Source of the DNA: DAIDHZ01 sp035480255
GTDB lineage: Bacteria > Chlamydiota > Chlamydiia > Chlamydiales > SM23-39
Assembly: GCA_964630875.1 (NCBI GenBank)
Contig: CAZVXF010000014.1
Coordinates: 1-38,708, forward strand
Reading direction: 5' to 3'
DNA length: 38,708 bases
Within the stretch, counting starts at the first letter, position 1. Every line of letters starts with the position of its first letter. Under the pieces are notes generated by a model, which had not been told where the DNA came from, did no database searches, and saw only the letters and a program-made list of their open reading frames with translations. This document shows, piece by piece, positions 24,286 to 31,840 of the stretch. The position numbers and the translations under genes were made by a program.

Positions 24286-26259
24286 TTATAGCTTTTGTCG
24301 AACATACATCTCTTGGAAGATACCGGGCACGCATGCTAAATCTTCAAACTTCCCAGTTTGTACAACTTGACCATGCTCGAGCACGTAGATTCGATCTGCG
24401 TGCTGAATCGTGCTGAGCCTTTGCGCAACGACAATTCTTGTCACTTTCAGTGTATCGATGTTTTTGGTCACCATTCTCTGCGTTTGGTTATCAAGCGCAG
24501 AAGTTGCTTCATCAAGGATGAGAATGGATGGAGATCCAATCAAAGCTCGCGCTAAAAGTAATCTCTGCTTTTGTCCTCCTGAAATCGTCCCTCCGCCGGT
24601 CGGCAAATAGGTATGCAATCCCATTGGAAATGCTGCTAAATCTTCTTGGAAACCCGCTAGCTCAATAGCCGATTTTACAAGAGCCGGTGTGTAAGTACCA
24701 CCGCCGACTATGTTTTCGTAAATTGTTCCTGACATGATTCCTGAGGTTTGGAGAACAGAACCAATTTGTTTGCGCAAGAATTGTACGTTCAGAGCTGACA
24801 GATCTTGATCATCGTAATAAATCGCGCCAGAAGTTGGTTTTTCAAAGCCTAGAAGTAGACGAAGAAGAGTCGATTTACCGCTTCCTGAGGGGCCTACAAT
24901 GCCGATAAATTCACCAGGCTGAACAGTCATGGAGAGATTGAGAAGTGGTTGCGATTCTTCATAACCAAACGTAATCTCATTGAGTTCAATTTTCCCTGTT
25001 AAAACTCCAGGGTTAGTTCGAGTGGTATTTTCTTCCGGTACTGCGTAAAGGATCTCTTTTGAGCGCTTCCAGTAAGGGAGAATGGCAACTAAAGAGATGA
25101 GTGTATCATTGAGGGGATACATGGCCAAAATAAAGCTTCCAAACGCGATATTAAAGGCAAGAAAGTCGGGAAGGAGGAGATTTTTTACACCGATCACCTC
25201 GATGAGGAAAAAATAGATCATCGCATAAGAAAAAATGGGCAGCGAGGCTGCATAGGTAGCGACAATATTTTGATTGTGCTGCGCCTGTTTTTGAAGAGCT
25301 TTACTTTTAGTAAATGGTGCCAGCCAATGGGCGAATGCTTTTTTTTCTGACATTGTCGTGCGCAATTTGGCAATACCGCCAACAATTTGTACCATTGTAC
25401 TTTGGAGCGATTCTTGCAGAGTTGCTTCTTTAGAGAGAATGTTCGCATTGCGTTTCATGAAAAAATAAGTCACTACAATGCTGAGCGCTGCAATCAGACC
25501 ACTCATGAAAGTCAGAAGAGGCGAATAAAAAAACATCACCAGAAGAAATAAGAAGGCAAAAACACCATTCAAAATCGTATACGAAGCATTATCTCGGACT
25601 TGTTGACGGATGACATCAATGGATGACATTTTCCAAAAGAGGGAACCTGCTGAAAATTTGCGAAAAAAGTGAGGAGGCAGTTTCAGCAATCGATCCCACA
25701 GAGCTGTTTGTGCAAAATGGTCGGCGAGGCCTGAAAAACGCAAGAAACAGAAATTGCGTAAAAAATTAAAAAGCACAACGCCGATGGCAGAAAATGTCAG
25801 GCCAAAAAATAAATAATCAACTAAAGCAGTGTCACTCAGGGGAATGGCAAACCGAAACAACAGAGACGTTGCAAAAGCTGGAATAAACGCAATGACACTT
25901 GCAAACAAACCATAAAAAAGAAGAGAAACAATAAGTTTTGAATATTTTTTAAATAAATAAACACTGAATTGTTTTCCTGTTTTAATATTTTCCGGAATCG
26001 GAGGATAAAACATGTAAGCAATCGGATCAATGGATCCACTTGGCAATTTTTTGTCGATATAGGCAACAGGTATTCCATTTTGAAAACAGAGAAGTGCATC
26101 ATGATGATTCTTCTCCCAGCCTTCTTCTAAAACGACTTTGCGAGTTCGAATTCCACTTGCCTCACAAATCGTAAAAAAATCAGCGTCTTTAGAAAATACA
26201 AATTCAATCTGTAGTTTTTCTCCGATCTGTAAGAGTGCGTTTTTTAAAGAGGTATCCAT
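24286..26259 (-). CDS. NHLP-system ABC transporter, permease/ATPase (second exporter, no peptidase)
   Basis: A 657-residue fused ABC exporter. The first ~95 residues are soluble and lack a C39 catalytic Cys. Six membrane segments follow (about 108-410). The nucleotide-binding domain has Walker A GPSGSGKST, signature ISGGQKQRLLLARAL and Walker B ILILDEATSALD. Layout and neighbourhood fit the NHLM-type ABC2 that accompanies a peptidase-containing ABC1 in nitrile-hydratase-leader peptide clusters. The ATG overlaps the ABC1 stop by one base (TAATG), so the two subunits are translationally coupled and may form a heterodimer. It is the last gene of the operon. The family name is from recalled domain architecture, not a profile search. 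Confidence 0.88.
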   Translation of the reverse strand: MDTSLKNALLQIGEKLQIEFVFSKDADFFTICEASGIRTRKVVLEEGWEKNHHDALLCFQNGIPVAYIDKKLPSGSIDPIAYMFYPPIPENIKTGKQFSVYLFKKYSKLIVSLLFYGLFASVIAFIPAFATSLLFRFAIPLSDTALVDYLFFGLTFSAIGVVLFNFLRNFCFLRFSGLADHFAQTALWDRLLKLPPHFFRKFSAGSLFWKMSSIDVIRQQVRDNASYTILNGVFAFLFLLVMFFYSPLLTFMSGLIAALSIVVTYFFMKRNANILSKEATLQESLQSTMVQIVGGIAKLRTTMSEKKAFAHWLAPFTKSKALQKQAQHNQNIVATYAASLPIFSYAMIYFFLIEVIGVKNLLLPDFLAFNIAFGSFILAMYPLNDTLISLVAILPYWKRSKEILYAVPEENTTRTNPGVLTGKIELNEITFGYEESQPLLNLSMTVQPGEFIGIVGPSGSGKSTLLRLLLGFEKPTSGAIYYDDQDLSALNVQFLRKQIGSVLQTSGIMSGTIYENIVGGGTYTPALVKSAIELAGFQEDLAAFPMGLHTYLPTGGGTISGGQKQRLLLARALIGSPSILILDEATSALDNQTQRMVTKNIDTLKVTRIVVAQRLSTIQHADRIYVLEHGQVVQTGKFEDLACVPGIFQEMYVRQKL

Positions 26260-28403
26260 TAGAGCGACTCACTGAGTATGAGATCTTGATATACACCTGG
26301 AGCACCTTTTAATTCAGTGTGATGCCCTCGCTGAACGATTTTTCCTCGATCCAGAACAATAATTTCATCACAATCTTGAATTGTACTTAAACGATGAGAA
26401 ATCATTAAGCAAGAGCATCCTCGAAGAGCAATCCGGTGAAGGATCTCTTTTTCCAATTTTGAATCCAAAGCACTCATCGCTTCATCTAAAATCAATAAAG
26501 GTGGGTTATGCAGAAGTCCACGCGCAATTTCAAGTCGCTGTTTTTGCCCGCCACTCAAATTTTTTCCACCCTCATAAAGCATTGAATCATAATTGTCTTT
26601 TCGAAGAACAATCTCCTCATGAATCTGCGCATCTTTCGATGCATGAATCAATCCCTCTTCTGCAACCTCTGGATTCCAAAGCGTGATATTTTCTCGGATA
26701 GTTCCTGAAAAAAGGAAAATATCTTGATCAACCGTGGCTAGTGTTTTGTAAAGAACTTCTCGAGGAATGTCTGTCATTGGAACGCCATCCAAAAAAATTT
26801 CACCTGTTGTTGGGGTGAGTAATCGAGAGCTTAGTTTCGCAATGGTTGATTTTCCGCTCCCCGTGGGACCAACAAGCGCGACTCTTTTTCCAGGCTGGAT
26901 TTCAAAGCTTACATTTTCAATGGATGGCAAAGACAAAGGAGCGTAACTAAACGAAACATTTCTAAATTCTAAATGTCCTTTTAATTCCTGTATCGGCTCT
27001 TCACTTTCTTTGTAATAGGGATCGACTGGATTCTTGAATACATCGTTCAATCGATCCATATCAATTTTCATACTTTGAATCATCTGATTGAGACTCACAA
27101 ACCGGGAAATGGGCGCTAAAAAATTTGTTTGTAAAATCTGCATCGCCATCAACATGCCAATAGAAAGCGTGCCATCAATCACATGTTTACTTCCTAAACT
27201 TAAGAGCACCGCCCCTGCAAAAATCTGAAAAAAAAGAGGCAGCGTATTTAACATGACATCTTTTTTCCCAATCTCTTGTCGATCATTGAAGGCATTCGTA
27301 AACGTTCCCGCCCAAGTAGAAAAAAAGTCCGATTCCGAACCCATTGCTTTGATCGACTCGATTTGTTGCAAACCACTCATGCCCTTTGCCACCATTTTTG
27401 CCGTATTCTGTTGCAATCTCGCATATGCATTGACGCGTGTTTGATAGATAATTAGCAACACAGCAAAACTACAAATTCCCGCAAGCAAACCGATCCAAGC
27501 AATGGCGGGATCATACATAAACATCAAAAGCGCATAAAAAACGATCAAAAACAAATCGATAAATGAAGAAATTAATGTTTGCGTCAATGTCTTCGCAACC
27601 GAATCATTCAATCGCTGCCTGTAGGCAATTTCGCTGGAATAGCGCTGATGATAGAATGAAATCGGCAGCTTCAAAAGATGCCATAAATAATTGCTAGAAA
27701 AGACAAGAGATAAGTGAATGCCAAGGCGATTTAAATAGTATTTTCGCATCCAATTTAAGCACGCGCTAAAAAGAAACATTAAGAAAACAGCAACAACAAA
27801 CTCCCCTCTCCAAACAATCACGTTTTGCGTAAAAAAAGTATTAATAAAAGCCATCAAAAAAGCGGGCATCGCAAAGCCAGGCAAGAGGAGAAAGAAGCCC
27901 GAAATGATGACAAACATGATGGGACTTGGGACAATTTTGATTTGATGCCAAATTTGTCGAATGAGCGTTGGAGGTTGACCTCCTTTCACAAACAAATCTG
28001 TTTTTTCAAAAGATAGAGCAATCCCACTGTAACTTTTCTTAAACTCATCAAAAGTTACATGGCGCCGTCCGACGCCTGGATCATTCAAAAAAACTTTATT
28101 TCGCCCAAATCCCTCAAGAACCAAAAAATGTTTATATTCCCAAAATAGAATGACGGGCCGTCTGTCTTCTCTTAATTCCTCAAATGTCCTTTTTTGACCC
28201 GACCCTTTCAGACCATATTTCTCAGCCGCCCTCAATACATTGAATGCATTGCTCCCATCACGAGACACGCCACAATCAATGCGCAACTGCTCCAAAGGGA
28301 CAAATCGGCCATAAAATTGTAAAATCATGGACAAAGAGGCAGCGCCGCACTCGACTGCCTCCATCTGAATGACTCTTGGTGTCTTAAGCCTTCGGAATAA
28401 CAT
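26259..28403 (-). CDS. NHLP-system peptidase/permease/ATPase (C39 bacteriocin exporter)
   Basis: A 714-residue exporter that should cleave the leader and transport the mature peptide across the inner membrane. The N-terminal C39 peptidase is intact: the catalytic Cys is at about residue 19 (EAVECGAASLSMIL), His at about 92 (YKHFLVLEGF) and Asp at about 108 (LNDPG). Six membrane helices follow (about 155-440). The ATPase carries Walker A GPTGSGKST, LSGGQKQRLEIARGL and LLILDEAMSALD. It overlaps the HlyD gene by 20 bp and ABC2 by 1 bp. Preserved catalytic residues argue for a working maturation protease; cleavage at the double-Ala site of the precursor is inferred. Confidence 0.93.
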   Translation of the reverse strand: MLFRRLKTPRVIQMEAVECGAASLSMILQFYGRFVPLEQLRIDCGVSRDGSNAFNVLRAAEKYGLKGSGQKRTFEELREDRRPVILFWEYKHFLVLEGFGRNKVFLNDPGVGRRHVTFDEFKKSYSGIALSFEKTDLFVKGGQPPTLIRQIWHQIKIVPSPIMFVIISGFFLLLPGFAMPAFLMAFINTFFTQNVIVWRGEFVVAVFLMFLFSACLNWMRKYYLNRLGIHLSLVFSSNYLWHLLKLPISFYHQRYSSEIAYRQRLNDSVAKTLTQTLISSFIDLFLIVFYALLMFMYDPAIAWIGLLAGICSFAVLLIIYQTRVNAYARLQQNTAKMVAKGMSGLQQIESIKAMGSESDFFSTWAGTFTNAFNDRQEIGKKDVMLNTLPLFFQIFAGAVLLSLGSKHVIDGTLSIGMLMAMQILQTNFLAPISRFVSLNQMIQSMKIDMDRLNDVFKNPVDPYYKESEEPIQELKGHLEFRNVSFSYAPLSLPSIENVSFEIQPGKRVALVGPTGSGKSTIAKLSSRLLTPTTGEIFLDGVPMTDIPREVLYKTLATVDQDIFLFSGTIRENITLWNPEVAEEGLIHASKDAQIHEEIVLRKDNYDSMLYEGGKNLSGGQKQRLEIARGLLHNPPLLILDEAMSALDSKLEKEILHRIALRGCSCLMISHRLSTIQDCDEIIVLDRGKIVQRGHHTELKGAPGVYQDLILSESL

Positions 28404-28965
28404 AATGAATCGGTTTGATGATTTGTAAAGTCACTTCAACCTCGCCGACGCTTCCTTCCAAAAGTTTTCCGCTTGGACCCTTTTTCGAAGTCCATTGCAA
28501 ACCCTGATCATTTCGAATCGGCTCAATCTCAACCATGATTGTTGGAAGTTTCCCGCCAGTTAAAAATTCCCTCAAAGACCTCGAAGGAACCTGCTGCAAA
28601 TCATCTGCGCTCACCGGATACGTGGACACGTGCCTTACAATCCCCTCAATTCTTCCATAACGCGAAGAATCCACAGAATCTAAACTCACCGTAGCGTGCA
28701 TACCCGCCTTAATCTGCTGACCTGAATACAGCGAAAAAAAGCCCAAAATCGCCTGATCCTGCAGAAGAATCCCCTTCCCATTTACGGTGACAGGAAGCCT
28801 TCCTACAAATGACCAAATGAGTATTCCGCAAAACAAAGCAGCAACGAAGACAAGAGCAACCCAGCCATTAATCGAAATCACCCGAGCTGATTTATGGAGT
28901 TCCTGCAGAGCAGTAATTTCCTCCACATTTCTTAAAATTGTATCGCTTTGTGATCGATTGTCCAT
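28384..28965 (-). CDS. NHLP-system HlyD-type secretion adaptor, short form
   Basis: A 193-residue membrane-fusion-like protein. After ~30 soluble residues comes one membrane helix (about 33-54), then VNGKGILLQDQAILGFFSLYSGQQIKAGMHATVSLDSVDSSRYG, which is the periplasmic barrel of HlyD/NHLM-type proteins, and a C-terminal GSVGEVEVTLQIIKPIHYVI strand. The long coiled-coil hairpin and lipoyl halves of typical HlyD are absent or very short, so it may not reach an outer-membrane channel unaided. NHLP-cluster HlyD proteins are generally short. It overlaps the downstream exporter by 20 bp and is separated from the precursor gene by a terminator. Confidence 0.82.
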   Translation of the reverse strand: MDNRSQSDTILRNVEEITALQELHKSARVISINGWVALVFVAALFCGILIWSFVGRLPVTVNGKGILLQDQAILGFFSLYSGQQIKAGMHATVSLDSVDSSRYGRIEGIVRHVSTYPVSADDLQQVPSRSLREFLTGGKLPTIMVEIEPIRNDQGLQWTSKKGPSGKLLEGSVGEVEVTLQIIKPIHYVIPKA

Positions 28966-29046
28966 CGTAATTCTTCATACAGAAAAAAAAGAATATAAAC
29001 AAGAATACGAAGAAGTAAGAATCGTCTTTTGGTGATTTATTTAACT

Positions 29047-29083
29047 AAAAACTAGTTGAGAGATGTAAAAATCTCTCAACTAG
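29047..29083 (-). terminator. Rho-independent terminator directly after the precursor-peptide gene
   Basis: CTAGTTGAGAGAT (29052-29064) and ATCTCTCAACTAG (29071-29083) form a perfect 13-bp stem with a 6-nt loop. Leftward it is followed by TTTTT (complement of 29047-29051). It starts 8 bp after the precursor stop and precedes the exporter genes, so it should make a short abundant precursor transcript with partial read-through. Confidence 0.85.
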
Positions 29084-29091
29084 ATAGGTGA

Positions 29092-29367
29092 TTATGGTGG
29101 CCCAAAGCATCCGGAAGGAGAAGCACAACTTGCTGCCGCGATATTTTTTAATTCCGTTTCAGATAGATTTCCTTCGGGTTTTGCAGGCAAAACTAAGCAA
29201 ACTTCATGCTTATGTGATTCTATAATTTTATACTTCGTGTGCGCTTTGAGAGCAAAACCGTTTTCTTTTAGGGTCTGCTCTGGATGAGCGAGAAGTTTTT
29301 CTTTGAATTTTGGGTCCAGCCATGATTTTGCAACCATTTGGTTCCATTTTTTTGAATTTTCCTTCAT
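29092..29367 (-). CDS. NHLP-family RiPP precursor peptide
   Basis: A 91-residue ribosomal peptide precursor. Residues 8-39 (WNQMVAKSWLDPKFKEKLL and following to ENGF) resemble the nitrile hydratase alpha-subunit helix that defines NHLP leaders. HEVCLVLPAKPEGNLSETELKNIAAAS ends the leader; the family normally closes LSDxELexVAGG, so the AAA/AS here is the likely C39 cleavage zone. The probable core is CASPSGCFGPP (residues 81-91) with two Cys and two Ser, possible substrates for heterocycle or crosslink formation. Start: the ATG at 29367 has AAGGAG at 8 bp; upstream in-frame ATGs at 29397 and 29373 lack a well-placed box. The five-gene locus and a dedicated terminator support its identity. Confidence 0.88.
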   Translation of the reverse strand: MKENSKKWNQMVAKSWLDPKFKEKLLAHPEQTLKENGFALKAHTKYKIIESHKHEVCLVLPAKPEGNLSETELKNIAAASCASPSGCFGPP

Positions 29368-29403
29368 TAACATCTCTCCTTGTTTTGATTCATTCATTCT
29401 TTT

Positions 29404-29440
29404 AAAGAAACAGAGGAAGTGGATTTAATTCCTCTTCTTT
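29404..29440 (-). promoter_or_regulatory. Bulged stem-loop between the E1-like gene and the precursor gene
   Basis: GAGGAA (29413-29418) pairs with TTCCTC (29429-29434). AAAGAA (29404-29409) pairs with TTCTTT (29435-29440) across a 3-nt bulge. It may be an attenuator or mRNA stabiliser in the 5' region of the precursor mRNA. There is no convincing leftward T-run. Confidence 0.3.
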
Positions 29441-29481
29441 GTTTTTCAATATATCTATACCCAAACAACCTCAAAAATCGT

Positions 29482-30792
29482 TTATAAAAGATCATAGGTA
29501 TATGCTTCTTGAAAATGTTTTTCATAGAGATCTTTTGTTTCTTGAAAGTATGTTGCTAAAGATCCTTTGTTTTCATCAGATCCATCGGACGGAAGATGAT
29601 GGAGATAACCCCCAAAAATTTGTTCACAATCTCTCATGTATTGTTGCGTGTGAAGAATATGATCGTGCCAAATTTCATCAATTTCCAGAGTGGGTACACA
29701 ATTGAGTGTTGGATATAGAATGCGTAGAGCTAAGAAATTTTTATATTTTCTTACAATATCTTGAGCATCTTCTCGGCTCCATCCCTTTTTTTCGACCATT
29801 CTAGGAATGATGTATTGTAAGTCTAAATTCAAAAGAGATTGTGAAGGATTTTCCGAAACTTTTGATGTTGGGATGCGCTCTTCATTCTTTGCTGGAAAAC
29901 GCAAAGGATTCTCTTTGTTTTGGTTTTCTGTAGAAGAAGCTACTTTGCAATGACAATTTGTATTTTTTAAAATGCGTTGCGATAGAACGGATCCATTCAG
30001 AAATTGATAGGACAAGATTGTAGATTCTAAATTGGGATTGGCGTTTTGTACGATCCATTTGAAAATTTCATTGGCAGCGAGATTGTAGGCTAGCGAAGTT
30101 GTTGTTTGAAGGGTCGCTTTGTTAATCGTAACAGGGATTGTTTTTTGTAGCTGCTGTTCGACAATCTGTTCTTGTTGAGTGCTTTTATTCAGAGAATCTA
30201 AAAGACAATCTAGACAAGCAGTACGTTCTGGAATTAAGAGGGGCCCAATCCAAACTTTAGAAGATGTAGGCTTTATTAGTAAGTATGGCGTCATCGATTT
30301 GAGAAATAGTTCTCTGATTTTTGGATGACGATAATTATCTGTCACGACGATGGAAAAATTTCCTGTGTCACTGACTTTCAAAGATAAACTTTTGAGTGCT
30401 GAAACGAATGGTTTGATTGAAACATTCCCAAAAGAGTAGATAGAAACAGACGTTTTGCTAATCCTTTCTTCTGCATCTTTAAGAGAAACGTTGAGTAGAT
30501 TGCAAAGCGCTTGAATTGATTTGGGAAGTTTCGAAGAGCTTTCTTCTAAAAGTCCATTTTCTTTCAATCGAAACAAAGCATAATAAATTTCAGGTGTCGA
30601 GATTTTTTTTTCTAACCGGTGTATGATTTGATCAATCGAATACGTACCTTTTGAAAGATAAGGCGCGAGTAATGCATATGTCTCCCCTTCAAGCAATTGA
30701 CATGATTGATTCTCATTAAAAAGGATGACTTGGTTCGGAGAAACGACTTCCGCCTGCACGAAGCTTTTGAAAGAGGGAAAGTGCATATCCAT
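29482..30792 (-). CDS. TOMM E1-like leader-binding/cyclodehydratase-partner protein fused to a GRDP-like His-rich domain
   Basis: A 436-residue two-part protein. Residues 1-290 follow the E1-like plan of TOMM maturation proteins: an N-terminal winged-helix peptide-clamp-like segment, a Rossmann-like stretch (VSIYSFGNVSIKPFVSALKSL), then ERTACLDCLLDSL with CxxC at about 193-196 and NCHC at about 280-282 as the probable zinc tetrad. Residues ~321-436 form a separate domain with PTLEIDEIWHDHILHTQQY (about 369-387) and FGGYLHHLP, resembling GRDP-like/DUF1399-type proteins. No YcaO domain is fused. The only ATG is 30792, yet the AGGAGG box lies 24 nt upstream, an odd spacing. It is upstream of and cotranscribed with the precursor gene. 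Its catalytic role is unproven. Confidence 0.78.
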   Translation of the reverse strand: MDMHFPSFKSFVQAEVVSPNQVILFNENQSCQLLEGETYALLAPYLSKGTYSIDQIIHRLEKKISTPEIYYALFRLKENGLLEESSSKLPKSIQALCNLLNVSLKDAEERISKTSVSIYSFGNVSIKPFVSALKSLSLKVSDTGNFSIVVTDNYRHPKIRELFLKSMTPYLLIKPTSSKVWIGPLLIPERTACLDCLLDSLNKSTQQEQIVEQQLQKTIPVTINKATLQTTTSLAYNLAANEIFKWIVQNANPNLESTILSYQFLNGSVLSQRILKNTNCHCKVASSTENQNKENPLRFPAKNEERIPTSKVSENPSQSLLNLDLQYIIPRMVEKKGWSREDAQDIVRKYKNFLALRILYPTLNCVPTLEIDEIWHDHILHTQQYMRDCEQIFGGYLHHLPSDGSDENKGSLATYFQETKDLYEKHFQEAYTYDLL

Positions 30793-30850
30793 ATTATTTT
30801 TTTTTGAAGTTTTTAACCTCCTTTTAAATAACCAAAAGATATTTGACAAA

Positions 30851-31474
30851 TTATAATTTGAAAATCGCTTGACATATAGGAAGATCAAACCCTTTTCTAA
30901 GGAGAAATGCCACAGCTTTCATTCGGTCTTTGCTGCTGATTTTTTGAGCCCATTTCTTCACTGCTTCTTTTTGCATTTTGAGATCCATTTTTTTTCTTAC
31001 AAGTTTCGCATCTATTCCTTTGTTTCGAAAGTATTGTTCAATGTAGCGAGGGCCATATCCTTGACGAATCTTTTGTTCCAAAAGCATTTGCGCATAGTTG
31101 TCATCTGATAAATAGCCAGAATTTTCGCATTCTTCAATCACTCTTTGACATCGGTTCTCAGAATACTTTTTTTCCCTTAACTTCTTGAGGAGCATTGCTT
31201 TTGAATAAGACCGTCTAGCAAGTAACCAAAGTGCATAATTTTTCACTTTCTTGCTTTCTGTTTTTTCAAGCCATGAGTCGATTTCTTCTAAGCTCGCAAA
31301 TTGTTTTGGAATGTCTTTCAAGGGAAATGAAATGGCAATCTCTTGAATTACGATTCCGTTCGATATGACTTCCCAAAATTTGGGATCAAAAGTACTTTGG
31401 CGCAGTTCCATCACTCCAATTTTATTGAAATGGGAATCTAGATCAAGTACTATCAGTTTATATGACTGATCCAA
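30851..31474 (-). CDS. recX: Regulatory protein RecX
   Basis: About 207 residues. The three-helix RecX repeats are clear: NYALWLLARRSYSKAMLLKKLREKKYSENRCQRVIEECENSGYLSDDNYAQMLLEQKIRQGYGPRYIEQYFRNKGI. RecX modulates RecA filaments. An ~80-residue N-terminal region precedes the repeats. The start is uncertain: the frame is open to a TTG at 31546, the version given starts at TTG 31474, and the only in-frame ATG is at 31411. All longer versions overlap the 5' end of the divergent 90-residue gene, and its promoter lies inside recX. The NHLP operon begins 59 bp downstream in the same direction. Confidence 0.85.
   Translation of the reverse strand: MDQSYKLIVLDLDSHFNKIGVMELRQSTFDPKFWEVISNGIVIQEIAISFPLKDIPKQFASLEEIDSWLEKTESKKVKNYALWLLARRSYSKAMLLKKLREKKYSENRCQRVIEECENSGYLSDDNYAQMLLEQKIRQGYGPRYIEQYFRNKGIDAKLVRKKMDLKMQKEAVKKWAQKISSKDRMKAVAFLLRKGFDLPICQAIFKL
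31425..31453 (+). promoter_or_regulatory. Promoter of the 90-aa gene, probably leaderless
   Basis: TTGAAA (31425-31430), 17 bp, then TACTAT (31448-31453), with the ATG at 31462 only 8 nt further on and no Shine-Dalgarno. It lies inside the recX coding frame. Confidence 0.55.
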
Positions 31475-31734
31475 TTGATCCGAATAAAACTCCTGGAACA
31501 CCCCCTCAAGCCGATGAGACGGCGCATAGGAAAGGCCCTCCGCCAAAGTATGGAGAGATGACTGCTAAGCCTTTAACTTTTTTAGGGATGAAGTTTACTG
31601 GCCCTGAAGCCGAGAAGCTCTGGAATACGATTTTGCAACAGGTCAACAGCCAAATCCAACATGAGCAAGCTCGCGCCTTAAAGGCGATGAGAAAGCTGAG
31701 AAAAAGTTCTACTGGAGAAGGTGGAGACGACTAA
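31462..31734 (+). CDS. Small hypothetical protein
   Basis: A 90-residue hydrophilic protein not assigned to a family. The first ~30 residues are Pro/Thr/Lys-rich and probably disordered. Residues 33-75 (TAKPLTFLGMKFTGPEAEKLWNTILQQVNSQIQHEQARALKAMRKL) form an amphipathic helical block, possibly a coiled coil. A disordered N-terminus plus helix is seen in some type III secretion substrates and chaperones of chlamydiae, but nothing specific supports that. Its own near-consensus promoter and the absence of disruption favour a real gene. It overlaps the recX 5' end head-to-head and is followed 2 bp after its stop by a dispersed repeat. Confidence 0.7.
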   Translation: MTDPIDPNKTPGTPPQADETAHRKGPPPKYGEMTAKPLTFLGMKFTGPEAEKLWNTILQQVNSQIQHEQARALKAMRKLRKSSTGEGGDD

Positions 31735-31735
31735 T

Positions 31736-31799
31736 GAGACCGTTGAAATTAGGCAGCTTTCGCGCAGCTTAAAAAACGATTTTTGAGTTTGTTTGGATA
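31736..31799 (+). repeat. Dispersed intergenic repeat, copy 2 (upstream of rluD)
   Basis: 64 bp, same orientation and nearly the same sequence as 7036-7097, with two single-base insertions. It starts 2 bp after the stop of the 90-aa gene and ends 41 bp before the rluD ATG. Confidence 0.75.
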
Positions 31800-31805
31800 T
31801 ACATC

Positions 31806-31832
31806 CAAAAGAATGCTTCTTTTGAGTATACT
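31806..31832 (+). promoter_or_regulatory. rluD -10 hexamer with an upstream inverted repeat
   Basis: CAAAAGAA (31806-31813) and TTCTTTTG (31817-31824) form a perfect 8-bp inverted repeat with a 3-nt loop, ending 2 bp before TATACT (31827-31832). The rluD ATG is 8 nt after the hexamer with no Shine-Dalgarno. The repeat could be an operator; the -35 is weak. Confidence 0.45.
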
Positions 31833-31840
31833 GTTACCCC

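Noticed and set aside
29439..29705. Rightward frame opposite the E1-like gene
   Set aside because: Antisense shadow of the E1-like coding region with no conserved features.
24286..30888. A YcaO cyclodehydratase or a TOMM nitroreductase-like dehydrogenase
   Set aside because: I looked for a YcaO gene and for a nitroreductase gene on both strands here and in the flanks and found neither; the nearby FMN reductase belongs to a different family.
30793..30888. N-terminal extension of the E1-like protein (32 extra residues)
   Set aside because: It would start at a TTG inside recX, upstream of the AGGAGG box, and reads as lysine/arginine/aromatic noise.
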